Assembly (NCBI RefSeq): GCF_002377945.1
Contig: NZ_DFQV01000017.1
Coordinates: 113,596-177,595 of the forward strand
Direction of reading: 5' to 3'
Length of the DNA: 64,000 bases
Source of the DNA: Psychrobacter sp. UBA3480
Lineage (GTDB): Bacteria; Pseudomonadota; Gammaproteobacteria; Pseudomonadales; Moraxellaceae
Made by a program: the position numbers and the translations under genes. The stretch's first letter is position 1, and each line of letters begins with the position of its first letter. Of the stretch, positions 1 to 9,019 are shown one piece after another. The notes under the pieces are model-generated. The model worked only from the letters and a program-made list of their open reading frames with translations. It had not been told where the DNA came from and made no database searches.

Positions 1-3
1 AAC

Positions 4-33
4 AAAAGACAGCCTTTAATAAGGTTGTCTTTT
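4..33 (+). terminator. Rho-independent terminator of an upstream gene
   Basis: A 12-base stem (4-15 with 22-33, one G-U pair) closes a 6-base loop and ends in TTTTC. It lies before the first gene, so it probably ends transcription of a gene outside the window. Confidence 0.7.
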
Positions 34-117
34 CTTATTTCAGTATTGCTTGGAGAGATTGTATCAATAGCAATCTTACAACATCTTGTGTCACTTAGAT
101 CGTAAGAAGAAAACAGT

Positions 118-1071
118 ATGGCAAACATCGACAACGGAATGACGAACCACTCTCATCAATCATGGCTAGGCACCATTCAAATCATCACGGCTGCTATTTG
201 TTGGGGTACGTTGGGTATATTCTCGACCTATCTCAACCAAATTGGGTTTAGTGGTTGGCAAGTAACGATATTACGCATTGTCACGGCGGCCTTTATCATC
301 TTAGCCATGCTACCAAAACTGTGGCCACACCTTATCAAATTACAGCCAAAGCAGTGGCTTGGTTTGGCGATGCAGTCGTTGATAGGTGTCCTTGGTATGT
401 CTGTCTGCTACTTTTTTGCGGTCAGTTATGTTGGCGCTGGCCCTGCCGTCGCCTTACTCTATACCGCGCCCGTATTTAGCTTATTGTTCTCAAAATTCTT
501 ACTGAGTGAGTCCATCACTCGTAAATCAGTTTTGCTAGCACTAATGGCGGTGTTTGGTGTTGGATTGACGATGTTAGGTGAGCAAGCGAAAGTTAACTGG
601 GGGATTTTACTCGGTCTATCAGCAGGGATGTGTTATTCGTTATATGGCGTATTGGGCAAGCGCGCAATGCATTACGCTCACCCTGCCCCTCTGGTATTTT
701 TCACTTCCATTATCATTAGTGCTGGCGTACTACTGCTCTTGCCTGAGACCTATAACACTTATGAGCAGCTATTAGATCTGCCCTTGATGACTTGGGGCTA
801 TGTTTTGGGATTGTCACTGCTGGGAACCGTCGTGCCATTTGGGCTATATATGAAGGCATTGGAAAAGCTGCCCGCCACTCGTGCATCGGTATTTACGATT
901 TTTGAGCCATTGACTGCGATTGCGCTCGCGATGCTATTACTGCATCAATCTTTGTCTTGGATTCAATATCTGGGCGTGGCGCTTATTTTGCTGGCGGCTT
1001 TATTAAATGCTGTGTTGAACGGTACTGCCACTCGCATACCTCGCTGGTTAAAACAACGACAAAAAATATAG
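118..1071 (+). CDS. EamA/DMT-family transporter
   Basis: This 317-residue protein has about ten hydrophobic helices arranged as two EamA repeats, which is the layout of the drug/metabolite transporter superfamily. The first repeat starts near residue 20 (ICWGTLGIFSTYL) and the second near residue 165 (LLGLSAGMCYSLYGVLGKRA). The late stretch PATRASVFTIFEPLTAIALA is typical of the family. Family members export amino acids, metabolites or drugs across the inner membrane, and the substrate cannot be read from sequence. The gene stands alone, between an upstream terminator and a MITE-like element. The family assignment is firm and the function is open. Confidence 0.9.
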   Translation: MANIDNGMTNHSHQSWLGTIQIITAAICWGTLGIFSTYLNQIGFSGWQVTILRIVTAAFIILAMLPKLWPHLIKLQPKQWLGLAMQSLIGVLGMSVCYFFAVSYVGAGPAVALLYTAPVFSLLFSKFLLSESITRKSVLLALMAVFGVGLTMLGEQAKVNWGILLGLSAGMCYSLYGVLGKRAMHYAHPAPLVFFTSIIISAGVLLLLPETYNTYEQLLDLPLMTWGYVLGLSLLGTVVPFGLYMKALEKLPATRASVFTIFEPLTAIALAMLLLHQSLSWIQYLGVALILLAALLNAVLNGTATRIPRWLKQRQKI

Positions 1072-1089
1072 TATTACTGTCTATTCAGT

Positions 1090-1358
1090 TAGGGTCTGTT
1101 GAACATTCAAATATTAGGGCTGCTGATTGCTAAAATTGCACCAAATTAGGCGCAAGCCGACGATAATGTCGAGACCTTAACTAGGATTGCAACAACGTTT
1201 GGGGTGATTTTAGCATCAGCCTTTCAGGGCAGTACTATTTTCTGCCAATATATGGCGAAATTATTTAACCTAGAATGACTAGGTGTCAAAAATTTCACTG
1301 CATATTGTCTAAAAAATAGTGACTGCCAGCACCACATTTGAATGTTCAACAGACCCTA
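1090..1358. mobile_element. MITE-like element with 22-base terminal inverted repeats and TA flanks
   Basis: Positions 1091-1112 and 1336-1357 are perfect inverted repeats beginning AGGGTCTGTTGAAC. Both ends carry a TA dinucleotide (1090-1091 and 1357-1358), as expected for a TA target duplication. The inside (about 220 bases) has no long ORF but carries a further imperfect inner palindrome (about 1115-1143 against 1199-1229). This fits a non-autonomous derivative of an IS5- or IS630-type element; the parent is not in the window. It separates the EamA gene from the terminator of the ABC operon. Confidence 0.75.
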
Positions 1359-1382
1359 AAATACGTCCCATTTATTTCGATA

Positions 1383-1423
1383 AAAAAAGCCCCAACCATA
1401 GCATCATGATTGGGGCTTTTTTG
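1383..1423 (-). terminator. Terminator after the amino-acid ABC transporter operon
   Basis: A hairpin with stem GCCCCAA/TTGGGGC is flanked by an A-run on one side and a T-run on the other, so it can work in both directions. It lies 30 bases beyond the stop of the ATPase gene on the minus strand. Confidence 0.8.
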
Positions 1424-1452
1424 TTTGATTACTTACGCAAAAACAAACGTTT

Positions 1453-2196
1453 TTACTGCTCAATACGTTGTAAAAATGCCTGCGTACGAGGATGCTTTGA
1501 GTCTTCAAACAGCTGCTTGGCACTGCCTTCTTCAACCACATGACCATCCTCAATCAGTACAACATGATCGGCAACGTCACGAGCAAAGTTGATTTCGTGA
1601 GTCACTACGACCATCGTCCAACCTTCAGAGGCGAGCTGCTTCATTGTCTCTAGCACATCTTGTACCAACTCTGGATCAAGTGCAGAGGTTGGCTCATCAA
1701 ACAGTAATAATGACGGCTCAATAGCAAGCGCACGGGCAATACCAATACGCTGCTGCTGACCACCAGATAACTGGAACGGATAGAGATCCGCTTTGTCCGA
1801 CAGTCCAACTTTCTCAAGTAGTACCAATGCCTGCTCACGGGCTTGCGCTTTGCTTTGCCCCTGTACTACCGTAGGCCCAAGCATCAAGTTTTCAATGGCT
1901 GTCTTATGTGGAAACAAGTTATAAGACTGAAATACCATACCTGATTTACGCTGTAAGGCTAGTAGCGTTTTTTTGCTTGGCTTAGTCGCAAAGTCGACGC
2001 TCAAGCTATCGTCATCAAAAGCAATCACACCTTGATCAGGAATCTCTAGCGCATTCAAACAACGCAAAAAGGTGGTTTTACCCGATCCTGAAGGTCCTAA
2101 TATTACGACCACTTTGCCTTTATTGATAGTCAAGTCGATGCCTTTTAGCACCTGATTGCCACCAAAGGCTTTATGAATATTAGTGACTTTGATCAT
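1453..2196 (-). CDS. Polar amino-acid/cystine ABC transporter, ATP-binding protein
   Basis: The 247-residue ATPase has Walker A GPSGSGKTT at residues 34-42, a Q-loop (MVFQSYNLFPH), the signature LSGGQQQRIGIARAL near 143, Walker B LLLFDEPTSALDPE near 163 and the switch histidine in VVVTHE. It belongs to the GlnQ/TcyN (PAAT) family, which energises uptake of polar amino acids. It is the last gene of a three-gene operon with its permease and binding protein. The partners resemble the cystine system (TcyJ/TcyL/TcyN), so cystine is the best substrate guess, but this is inferred from family likeness only. Confidence 0.9.
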   Translation of the reverse strand: MIKVTNIHKAFGGNQVLKGIDLTINKGKVVVILGPSGSGKTTFLRCLNALEIPDQGVIAFDDDSLSVDFATKPSKKTLLALQRKSGMVFQSYNLFPHKTAIENLMLGPTVVQGQSKAQAREQALVLLEKVGLSDKADLYPFQLSGGQQQRIGIARALAIEPSLLLFDEPTSALDPELVQDVLETMKQLASEGWTMVVVTHEINFARDVADHVVLIEDGHVVEEGSAKQLFEDSKHPRTQAFLQRIEQ

Positions 2197-2320
2197 AAAA
2201 ATTCCTGTTGTACTGGTCTTTATTTGCGACTGTTTATTCTTGCGTGCTTGTTCTTAAGCGCTTGTATGACTAATGGCTACGGAGCTAATAAAATCTGGCT
2301 AATAATTATCCAACCATCAA

Positions 2321-3079
2321 TTATTTTGCCACATAGCGATCTAACCTAGTTTCAAGCTTGCCTTGGATAAAGGTCAAGAACAGACAGATACCCCAATAAA
2401 TAATTGCCGCTTCTGTATAGACCAGCATAAACTCATAGTTACGAGCTGTGATAATCTGCGCCTGTTTGAACAGCTCAGTGACCAGTACCAATGAAGCAAG
2501 TGAGGTATCTTTTACCAGACTGATAAAGGTATTGGACAACGGCGGCACCGATACTCTAAGCGCCTGCGGTAAAATCACATGACGAAAAGTCTGTAGATAC
2601 GTCAAACCAACCGTCGAGCCTGCTTCCCACTGTCCTTTTGGTATCGATAAAATCGAAGCACGCACTGTCTCCGATGCATACGCACCGATGTTCAGTGAGA
2701 ACGCAATAATCGCTGAAGGAAAGGGATCGAGCTTCACCCCGACACTTGGCAGACCATAAAAAATAATAAACAGCTGAACCAGCATCGGTGTACCGCGAAT
2801 GGCGGACACATAGACACGAGCGAGCCGATAAATGATTTCATGGAACCAAGTGGCACGCGGAATAATACGAATCAATGCCACTGTCAGTGCAATGGCCATA
2901 CCAATCGCAAATGAGATCAATGCCAGCGGTATCGAATAATATATACCGCCTTTGAGCATTGGCCAAAACGACGAGATGACAATCTGCGCTCGATCAGGAC
3001 TCATAAATGGCAATACTGCCAATAAGTCCGCGAACCATGATGTAGACATTACAGAAGCTGACATGATAGAAACTGACAT
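2321..3079 (-). CDS. Polar amino-acid/cystine ABC transporter, permease
   Basis: A 252-residue inner-membrane permease of the HisM/GlnP type. The N-terminal part has the [22 protein letters not shown] helix region, followed by the conserved [17 protein letters not shown] segment near residues 94-111. The EAA loop reads [24 protein letters not shown], where the ATPase docks. The start overlaps the last base of the binding-protein gene, indicating coupled translation; internal ATGs at 3064 and 3049 are alternatives. A 124-base gap separates it from the ATPase gene. It resembles E. coli TcyL (YecS), consistent with L-cystine uptake. Confidence 0.9.
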   Translation of the reverse strand: MSVSIMSASVMSTSWFADLLAVLPFMSPDRAQIVISSFWPMLKGGIYYSIPLALISFAIGMAIALTVALIRIIPRATWFHEIIYRLARVYVSAIRGTPMLVQLFIIFYGLPSVGVKLDPFPSAIIAFSLNIGAYASETVRASILSIPKGQWEAGSTVGLTYLQTFRHVILPQALRVSVPPLSNTFISLVKDTSLASLVLVTELFKQAQIITARNYEFMLVYTEAAIIYWGICLFLTFIQGKLETRLDRYVAK

Positions 3080-3915
3080 TATTTTTGTTGACTTATATCA
3101 GCACCAAAGAACTGTTCGCTAAGCTTGGTAAGTGTGCCTTCAGCTGCCAATTCAGCCATTGCTTCATCCAGTTTTGCTACGACTTCATCATCACCTTTGA
3201 TAAGCACTAGACCTGAACCAGTTTGTTCACTAGCAGGTGCAGTTAATTTAATCTCAAGATCAGAATCCGGGAATTTTTTGAGATAATCCAATACCGCTAG
3301 ATTGTCATTCATCGTAAAGTCAGCACGGTCCTGCTTCACTAATTGAATCGCTTGCGCCATACCATCGACAGGAACGATCTCTGCACCATAACGCTCTGCA
3401 AGCTCACCGTAGTTACTGCTAAGTGATTGCGCCGTACGTAGGCCTTTTAGACCTTCCCACGAGCTGTAACGGTTGTCATCAGTAGGTGCCAATACAACTG
3501 CACCTGACCAGCTATAAGCCATCGCTTTGTCATATTTTGCTTTACGCTCAGGCGTGGTCAAACTAACTTGGTTAGCCACCATATCAAAGCGTTTTGAATC
3601 CAAACCAGCCAGCATCGCATCCCATTGAGTTTCTTTAAACTCAACGTCTACGCCTAGTTTATCCGCGACTGCACGCGTTACTTCAACATCATAACCCGTT
3701 AGTTTGCCGCTCTCATCATGATACGTGAACGGAGGATAAGTCCCCTCTGTACCGACGTTGATGGTGCCGCCGTTGTTGATACGTTGTAGCAAATCAGAAC
3801 CGCCTGTTGCAGCGCTGTCAGTTGCACTGGTATCGGCTTCGTTGGTAGTAGATTGACCACAAGCGGCAAGGAACATAGTACTGGCGGCAAGGGCTAAGAG
3901 AGTACGACGTTTCAT
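3079..3915 (-). CDS. Amino-acid (cystine-like) ABC transporter substrate-binding lipoprotein
   Basis: A 278-residue solute-binding protein with a lipoprotein signal ([19 protein letters not shown], lipid-bearing Cys19) and a low-complexity Ser/Thr/Ala linker to about residue 45. The family-3 binding fold follows: [53 protein letters not shown]. The segment [17 protein letters not shown] is close to cystine binding proteins of the FliY/TcyJ group. It would capture the amino acid in the periplasm and pass it to the adjacent permease. It is the first gene of the operon, and its promoter should lie in 3916-4230. Confidence 0.9.
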   Translation of the reverse strand: MKRRTLLALAASTMFLAACGQSTTNEADTSATDSAATGGSDLLQRINNGGTINVGTEGTYPPFTYHDESGKLTGYDVEVTRAVADKLGVDVEFKETQWDAMLAGLDSKRFDMVANQVSLTTPERKAKYDKAMAYSWSGAVVLAPTDDNRYSSWEGLKGLRTAQSLSSNYGELAERYGAEIVPVDGMAQAIQLVKQDRADFTMNDNLAVLDYLKKFPDSDLEIKLTAPASEQTGSGLVLIKGDDEVVAKLDEAMAELAAEGTLTKLSEQFFGADISQQK

Positions 3916-4344
3916 AAGACGTCCTTATAAGAGTGAATGAATAAAGTAAAAACGCATAATGCTAATAAAATATATGGTGCTAATAAATAGGACAAGCCGA
4001 CACAGAAGAACAATATAAGCTCTTCTATGATATTCGGCTTTGGTTGCCCGATTTGAGGCTATTCGGGCTATTTTTCAATACTGTTTCTATATTATATTTT
4101 AATTTTTAACGATTGTTCAAATATTCTGATGACTTTAATTAACGCCAATTGCTATCTTATTAAATAGCAGCTTATGGATATAGTATCTCACTTTAGACAG
4201 AAAAACGTACACAATCAGTGAGCATACGTAAGCTATAGTCAGTTCAATATAATTTCGATACACGGAAACCGAGTGCAAGTTATACATGAGTACGCTTAGC
4301 GAAGATGACGATGTAGCGGATTTATATAGGCTTGACTATATCTA
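3916..4344. other. Intergenic region: ABC operon promoter side and repeat copy A
   Basis: This 429-base stretch separates two genes on the minus strand. It should hold the promoter of the ABC transporter operon (AT-rich part, about 3920-4160) and contains one copy of the dispersed palindromic repeat at 4234-4340. I see no credible ORF or riboswitch. Confidence 0.6.
4234..4340 (+). repeat. Dispersed palindromic repeat, copy A
   Basis: About 107 bases, opening TATAGTCAGTTCAATATAAT and closing GGCTTGACTATA. It shares the internal blocks AAACCGAGTGCAAGTTATAC and CTTAGCGAAGATGACGATGT with copies B and D. It lies 5 bases beyond the stop codon of hutC. Confidence 0.8.
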
Positions 4345-5100
4345 CTACAACTCGCCTGAGAACTGATAGCGATCACCCGCGTGCCACATTTTTACAAAGG
4401 TAACGACTTGGCCAGCCGAATAGGTCTGTCGACGCAACACAAGCGTTGGTGACTGCGGCGCAATTTGCAAAAACTCAGCAATCTCATCAGGGGCTGCCAA
4501 TGCTCGAATGGTATAGCTGCCACTCTCTAGAGGGCTTTTAGCGATTAAATAATCACTGGTATTGACCACACTAAAATCCTGATCGATAAACTTCGGCACT
4601 TTTTTGGCATCGACCCAACGTTCTTCAAACTGTATAGGCTGACCATCAGCAAAATGAATAATTTTTACTTCATACAGGACAGCTTCATCACTAGCGTCTG
4701 TCTGAGCGTTTGTGTTAACAGGCACAGACCCTTCATTAATACCAAACTTACGACGCAGCTCATTATCGAGCATATCAGCCGTAATAGCACGCTTACTCAC
4801 GACCTGTGCCTCATAATCACGATTGGCAGACTTTAAATCCTGTGCAATATTGCGCACTTCTACAAAGGTATGATTGAACTGCTGCTGCGCGACAAACGTG
4901 CCCGACCCTTGCCGACGCTCCAGTACCCGCTCCTCGCTCAGCTCTTTTAGCGCACGGTTGACCGTCATTCTTGACACACCAAACTCTTCAGCCAGTGCCA
5001 TTTCTGTCGAAATCGCATTGCCTGCCTGCCACTTACCAGAATGAATGTTGTCTAGTATGGCGTTTTTTATGCGTTGATACGCCGGAATTGTCTTTGTCAT
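4345..5100 (-). CDS. hutC: Histidine-utilisation repressor HutC (GntR family)
   Basis: A 251-residue GntR/HutC-type regulator. The winged helix occupies about residues 5-75 (AYQRIKNAILDNIHSGKW, EFGVSRMTVNRALKEL, RRQGSGTFVA) and a UTRA ligand-binding domain follows (FEERWVDAKKVPKFIDQDF, LVLRRQTYSAGQVVTFVKMW). Known HutC proteins repress hut genes and are released by urocanate. It is transcribed away from hutU, with a perfect TTGTATATACAA palindrome between them, so it probably controls both the hut operon and itself. Length is normal for the family. The assignment is strong from fold plus context. Confidence 0.95.
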   Translation of the reverse strand: MTKTIPAYQRIKNAILDNIHSGKWQAGNAISTEMALAEEFGVSRMTVNRALKELSEERVLERRQGSGTFVAQQQFNHTFVEVRNIAQDLKSANRDYEAQVVSKRAITADMLDNELRRKFGINEGSVPVNTNAQTDASDEAVLYEVKIIHFADGQPIQFEERWVDAKKVPKFIDQDFSVVNTSDYLIAKSPLESGSYTIRALAAPDEIAEFLQIAPQSPTLVLRRQTYSAGQVVTFVKMWHAGDRYQFSGEL

Positions 5101-5467
5101 ATCCGCCTTTGACCGTCAGTTTTGCTAATAGGAATGACCACATAATATCACGAGACCACCGTGCAAGCCTTAGTCAAAATGTCTGAGCGTTCAGTATTGA
5201 CTAGGGCGCTTTTCAACTCACTCGATGTTGTCTAAATCGGCTGAGTTAATCACAAAAATAATCAGCTCATGAAAAAAATCCTTGCATGAAAAAAGTATCT
5301 TTGATAATTTGTATATACAACTTTACAGCGGTGCTAGAAAATTTGCTTTATCGATTCGATATTTTTATAAATTTAGATAAATACTTAGTAAATGAATATC
5401 TAGGCTGACTGTAAGACACTTACTTTGATGACTTTATCGCCCTATTCGCTATCACAAGGATATGATC
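5101..5467. promoter_or_regulatory. hutC-hutU divergent promoter region
   Basis: The 367-base region between hutC and hutU holds no gene. It contains the HutC-type operator at 5309-5320. A possible sigma-70 pair for hutU is TTGCAT (5282-5287) with GATAAT (5303-5308), although the 15-base spacing is short. If real, the operator would sit directly next to the -10 box, where a bound repressor would block initiation. Confidence 0.6.
5309..5320. promoter_or_regulatory. HutC operator
   Basis: The perfect 12-base palindrome TTGTATATACAA matches the core of known HutC binding sites in pseudomonads. It lies 148 bases before the hutU start and 209 bases before the hutC start. It is the only copy I noticed in the locus. 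Confidence 0.8.
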
Positions 5468-7186
5468 ATGACTACTGACAATGGAACCAACAAAGAAACT
5501 AAGCTGACTCGCCGCGATGAGAGCCGTAATATTACTGCGCCTACCGGTAGCACGCTACATTGCAAAAGCTGGCTGACCGAAGCACCTTATCGTATGCTGC
5601 AAAACAACCTGCATCCTGATGTGGCAGAAAACCCAAAAAGCCTGGTCGTCTACGGTGGTATTGGGCGCGCAGCCCGTAACTGGGAAAGCTATGATCAAAT
5701 CTTAGAATCACTAAAAGAATTAGAGGATGATGAGACGTTATTGGTGCAATCTGGTAAACCAGTAGGCGTGTTTCAAACACACGAAAACGCACCACGCGTA
5801 TTGATTGCTAACTCCAACCTTGTACCGCGCTGGGCAACATGGGAGCACTTCAACGAGCTCGATCGCAAAGACCTGTTTATGTACGGTCAGATGACTGCAG
5901 GTAGCTGGGTTTATATTGGCACGCAAGGCATCGTCCAAGGTACGTATGAGACTTTTGTGGAAGCAGGTCGTCAGCATTATGACGGTAGCTGGGCGGGTCG
6001 TTGGATTTTGACCGCCGGTCTGGGCGGTATGGGCGGCGCGCAGCCATTAGCTGCGACTTTTGCTGGTGCGACTTCGTTAAACATTGAGTGTCAGCAGTCT
6101 AGTATCGATTTCCGTTTGCGCACGGGTTATGTCGATAAGCAAGCGGACAATCTTGATCACGCTTATGAATTGATTAAACAACATACGGACGCTGGCGAAG
6201 CTGTCTCTATCGCCCTACTTGGTAATGCCGCAGACATCTTACCTGAGATGGTCAAGCGTGCTAACGCTGGTGGCATGAAGCCTGATCTGGTCACCGATCA
6301 AACCTCAGCACATGACTTGATCAATGGCTATCTACCAAGCGGCTGGACAGTAGAGGAATGGAAAGCCGCCCAAGAAGATCCAGAGCAACATGCAGCACTG
6401 ACTAAAGCAGCTGCTCAGTCTTGTGCGGTACATGTACAAGCGATTTTAGACTTGCAAGCGATGGACATTCCCGCGACTGATTACGGTAATAATATCCGTC
6501 AGGTTGCCTTTGACGAAGGGGTCAAAGATGCCTTTAACTTCCCAGGTTTTGTCCCCGCTTATATTCGTCCGCTATTTTGCCAAGGTAAAGGCCCATTCCG
6601 CTGGGTAGCGTTATCAGGTGATCCAGAAGATATCTATAAGACTGATCAAAAAATTAAAGAACTATTCCCTGAAAACAAACATATTCATCGCTGGTTAGAT
6701 ATGGCAAAAGAGCGTATTCAGTTCCAAGGCTTGCCTGCCCGTATCTGTTGGTTAGGGCTTGGTGAACGTGACAAAGCAGGTTTGGCATTTAATGAAATGG
6801 TCAAGAATGGTGAGCTAAAAGGCCCAATCGTCATTGGTCGTGACCACTTAGATACGGGTTCTGTTGCCAGTCCAAACCGCGAAACAGAAAGCATGAAAGA
6901 CGGCTCAGACGCGGTATCTGATTGGGCACTATTGAACGGCATGCTGAACGTGGCAGGCGGCGCAACTTGGGTATCACTACATCATGGCGGCGGTGTTGGC
7001 ATGGGCTACTCGCAGCACTCAGGTATGGTCATCGTCGCAGACGGTACGGACGCTGCAGCCAAACGCTTATCGCGAGTACTTGTCAATGATTGCGGCTCAG
7101 GCGTCATGCGCCATGCCGATGCAGGTTATGAGTTGGCGATTAAAACAGCGAAAGACTATGGTCTAAATTTGCCAATGATTAAATAG
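5468..7186 (+). CDS. hutU: Urocanate hydratase
   Basis: HutU converts urocanate to 4-imidazolone-5-propionate, the second step of histidine breakdown, using NAD+ as an electrophilic cofactor. The protein has the family blocks [56 protein letters not shown] (NAD binding), [17 protein letters not shown] and [18 protein letters not shown] start it at the ATG at 5468 because AAGGA at 5456-5460 is then 7 bases away; the in-frame ATG at 5462 is too close. At 572 residues it has normal length. It is the first gene of the hut operon behind the operator. Confidence 0.97.
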   Translation: MTTDNGTNKETKLTRRDESRNITAPTGSTLHCKSWLTEAPYRMLQNNLHPDVAENPKSLVVYGGIGRAARNWESYDQILESLKELEDDETLLVQSGKPVGVFQTHENAPRVLIANSNLVPRWATWEHFNELDRKDLFMYGQMTAGSWVYIGTQGIVQGTYETFVEAGRQHYDGSWAGRWILTAGLGGMGGAQPLAATFAGATSLNIECQQSSIDFRLRTGYVDKQADNLDHAYELIKQHTDAGEAVSIALLGNAADILPEMVKRANAGGMKPDLVTDQTSAHDLINGYLPSGWTVEEWKAAQEDPEQHAALTKAAAQSCAVHVQAILDLQAMDIPATDYGNNIRQVAFDEGVKDAFNFPGFVPAYIRPLFCQGKGPFRWVALSGDPEDIYKTDQKIKELFPENKHIHRWLDMAKERIQFQGLPARICWLGLGERDKAGLAFNEMVKNGELKGPIVIGRDHLDTGSVASPNRETESMKDGSDAVSDWALLNGMLNVAGGATWVSLHHGGGVGMGYSQHSGMVIVADGTDAAAKRLSRVLVNDCGSGVMRHADAGYELAIKTAKDYGLNLPMIK

Positions 7187-7256
7187 TTTGCCCCTTGTCC
7201 TTATACGCTGTAACTGAGTATAAGGATATTTTCGGCGTTTTATCAAGGAGGATAAT

Positions 7257-8621
7257 ATGATTGAGCAAAATACAACATCTGATCTGCACGATGAAAATCC
7301 AACGACATCGTCAAAAAAACTGCTATCAACCCCTATTGCTTTAATACAGCTTATCGTATTCAGTGCCATCGGTTTGGTGATGTTCTTCGTACCATTTACC
7401 ATTGGTGAAAAAAGCACGATTTTGTTCGATCATGGCGCAACCTATCTGGTCACTCAGCAGCACACCTTGTCCGTGACGCTATTGTTTTTACTCATGCTCT
7501 ATGGCGTGAGTAAGCCATTTATCGATGGCTCATGGCGTAAAAATATCACCCATATGATTATGACTGCTTTTAAAATCATGGGTCTGATACTAGCAGTGAT
7601 GTATGTGGCTGACATAGCGCCTGCCTTTATGATGGAAAAGGACATGTTGCCGTTTCTGTTTGAAAAACTGGCCTTACCAGTCGGTATGATTGTACCGCTT
7701 GGCGCGCTTATTTTGGCCTTCTTGGTTGGTTTTGGCTTACTAGAAATGGTTGGTGTGCTCATGCAGCCAATTATGAAACCTATTTGGAAAACCCCAGGCT
7801 CATCAGCGATTGATGCTGTTGCTTCCTTTGTCGGTAGCTACTCTATTGGTTTGCTCATCACCAATCGCGTGTATTTACAAAAGCAATATTCAGCGCGTGA
7901 AGCCATTATCATTGCGACTGGGTTTTCGACTGTATCAGCGGCGTTTATGGTTATTGTTGCCAAAACGCTTGGTCTGATGGAGTTCTGGAATGTGTTCTTT
8001 TGGTCTACGCTAGTAATTACCTTTATTGTCACTGCAATTACTGCTCGTATTCCACCTATCAGTCTCTTTGATGATAGCGTTGAACGTCCCGCTTTAGATC
8101 ATAAAGGTGGTACACGGCTAGCAGCTGCGTTTGATTTAGGTTTATCCACTTCGCGCCGTGCCACTGACCTCAAACAAATCTTGTGGTCTAACTTTCGCGA
8201 CGGTCTAACGATGGCCGCTGCTATCGTTCCGTCTATCATCGCTGTCGGCTTAACAGGATTGCTATTAGCAAAATATACGCCCGTATTCGATGCGTTGGGT
8301 TTGCTTCTTTATCCCTTTACATGGCTTGGCGGTCTACCAGAACCGCTTGTCGCGGCCAAAGGCATGTCAGCAGGACTGGCTGAGATGTTCTTGCCAGCAT
8401 TACTACTAAGTGAGGCAGATATTCTGACACGCTATGTCGCAGGGGTCATCTCCATCAGCAGCGTGCTGTTCTTCTCAGCCATGATTCCGTGTGTGCTTGC
8501 GACCGAGATTCCAGTCTCTGTTGGCAAAATGGTCATCATTTGGTTCGAGCGCGTGGTACTCAGTATTTTACTGGCTGCGGCATTCGGACATCTGGCTATG
8601 TACCTCAATTGGATTGGCTAA
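7257..8621 (+). CDS. YjiH-family nucleoside-recognition (Gate) domain membrane protein
   Basis: A 454-residue protein with about ten to eleven hydrophobic helices. Gate-type regions are at about residues 150-210 (VPLGALILAFLVGFGLLEM, VASFVGSYSIGLLITNRVYL) and 310-370 (MAAAIVPSIIAVGLTGLLLA). It resembles YjiH proteins, whose substrates are not settled. AAGGAGGAT lies 4-12 bases before the ATG, a very strong ribosome site. Its place between hutU and hutH, with no recognisable HutT permease in the locus, makes it a candidate histidine or urocanate transporter. That role is inferred from context only. Confidence 0.8.
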   Translation: MIEQNTTSDLHDENPTTSSKKLLSTPIALIQLIVFSAIGLVMFFVPFTIGEKSTILFDHGATYLVTQQHTLSVTLLFLLMLYGVSKPFIDGSWRKNITHMIMTAFKIMGLILAVMYVADIAPAFMMEKDMLPFLFEKLALPVGMIVPLGALILAFLVGFGLLEMVGVLMQPIMKPIWKTPGSSAIDAVASFVGSYSIGLLITNRVYLQKQYSAREAIIIATGFSTVSAAFMVIVAKTLGLMEFWNVFFWSTLVITFIVTAITARIPPISLFDDSVERPALDHKGGTRLAAAFDLGLSTSRRATDLKQILWSNFRDGLTMAAAIVPSIIAVGLTGLLLAKYTPVFDALGLLLYPFTWLGGLPEPLVAAKGMSAGLAEMFLPALLLSEADILTRYVAGVISISSVLFFSAMIPCVLATEIPVSVGKMVIIWFERVVLSILLAAAFGHLAMYLNWIG

Positions 8622-8692
8622 AAAACTCAAACTCAATAATAGATATTTCGTTGATTAAAAACCTTTCAACAACTTCATTTTAGTAAAGATAC

Positions 8693-8866
8693 TAGGGCGT
8701 GTCCTCAATTCAAACGAGTGTCCTCTAAATGGGCTAAAAACAGCTAAATTTTGCCAAACCTCGTCAAATAGTTGGTCAATATCTCGATATTATCTGCACT
8801 ATTTTCCTTGTTTGACGGCAATTTATCTCATTTTTATCACCATTTTTAAAATGAGGACACGCCCTA
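8693..8866. mobile_element. Second MITE-like element, about 170 bases, TA-flanked
   Basis: The ends are inverted repeats GGGCGTGTCCTCAATT (8695-8710) and its near-complement ending TGAGGACACGCCC (to 8864), with one mismatch inside. Both are flanked by TA (8693-8694, 8865-8866). There is no coding capacity. Its termini differ from those of the element at 1090, so it derives from another parent. It sits inside the hut operon, between transporter and hutH. Confidence 0.75.
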
Positions 8867-8887
8867 AACAAAAATAATATAACCCAC

Positions 8888-8992
8888 ATAGTCGATTCAA
8901 TTTAAAAGTAGTACAAGGCAACCGAGTGTAGATGTATATGTAATACTTCAAGCGAGGTTAACGCTGTAATACTTTTAAATTGAATCGACTAT
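8888..8992 (+). repeat. Dispersed palindromic repeat, copy C (perfect 23-base arms)
   Basis: The outer arms 8888-8910 and 8970-8992 are perfect inverted repeats of 23 bases, opening ATAGTCGATTCAATTTAAAA. The interior has the family blocks ACAAGGCAACCGAGTG and AAGCGAGGTTAACGCTGTA. As RNA it would fold into a long hairpin just before hutH. It has the most symmetrical ends of the six copies. Confidence 0.85.
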
Positions 8993-9019
8993 ATGACTTA
9001 CAATACTAGGATTACCCCT

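Larger units (their letters stand above)
8622..9019. other. Gap inside the hut operon holding a MITE and a palindromic repeat
   Basis: The 398 bases between the YjiH-type gene and hutH carry no gene. Most of it is accounted for by a small TA-flanked element (8693-8866) and repeat copy C (8888-8992). The hutH ribosome site (AGGA, 9008-9011) lies beyond both. Confidence 0.7.
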
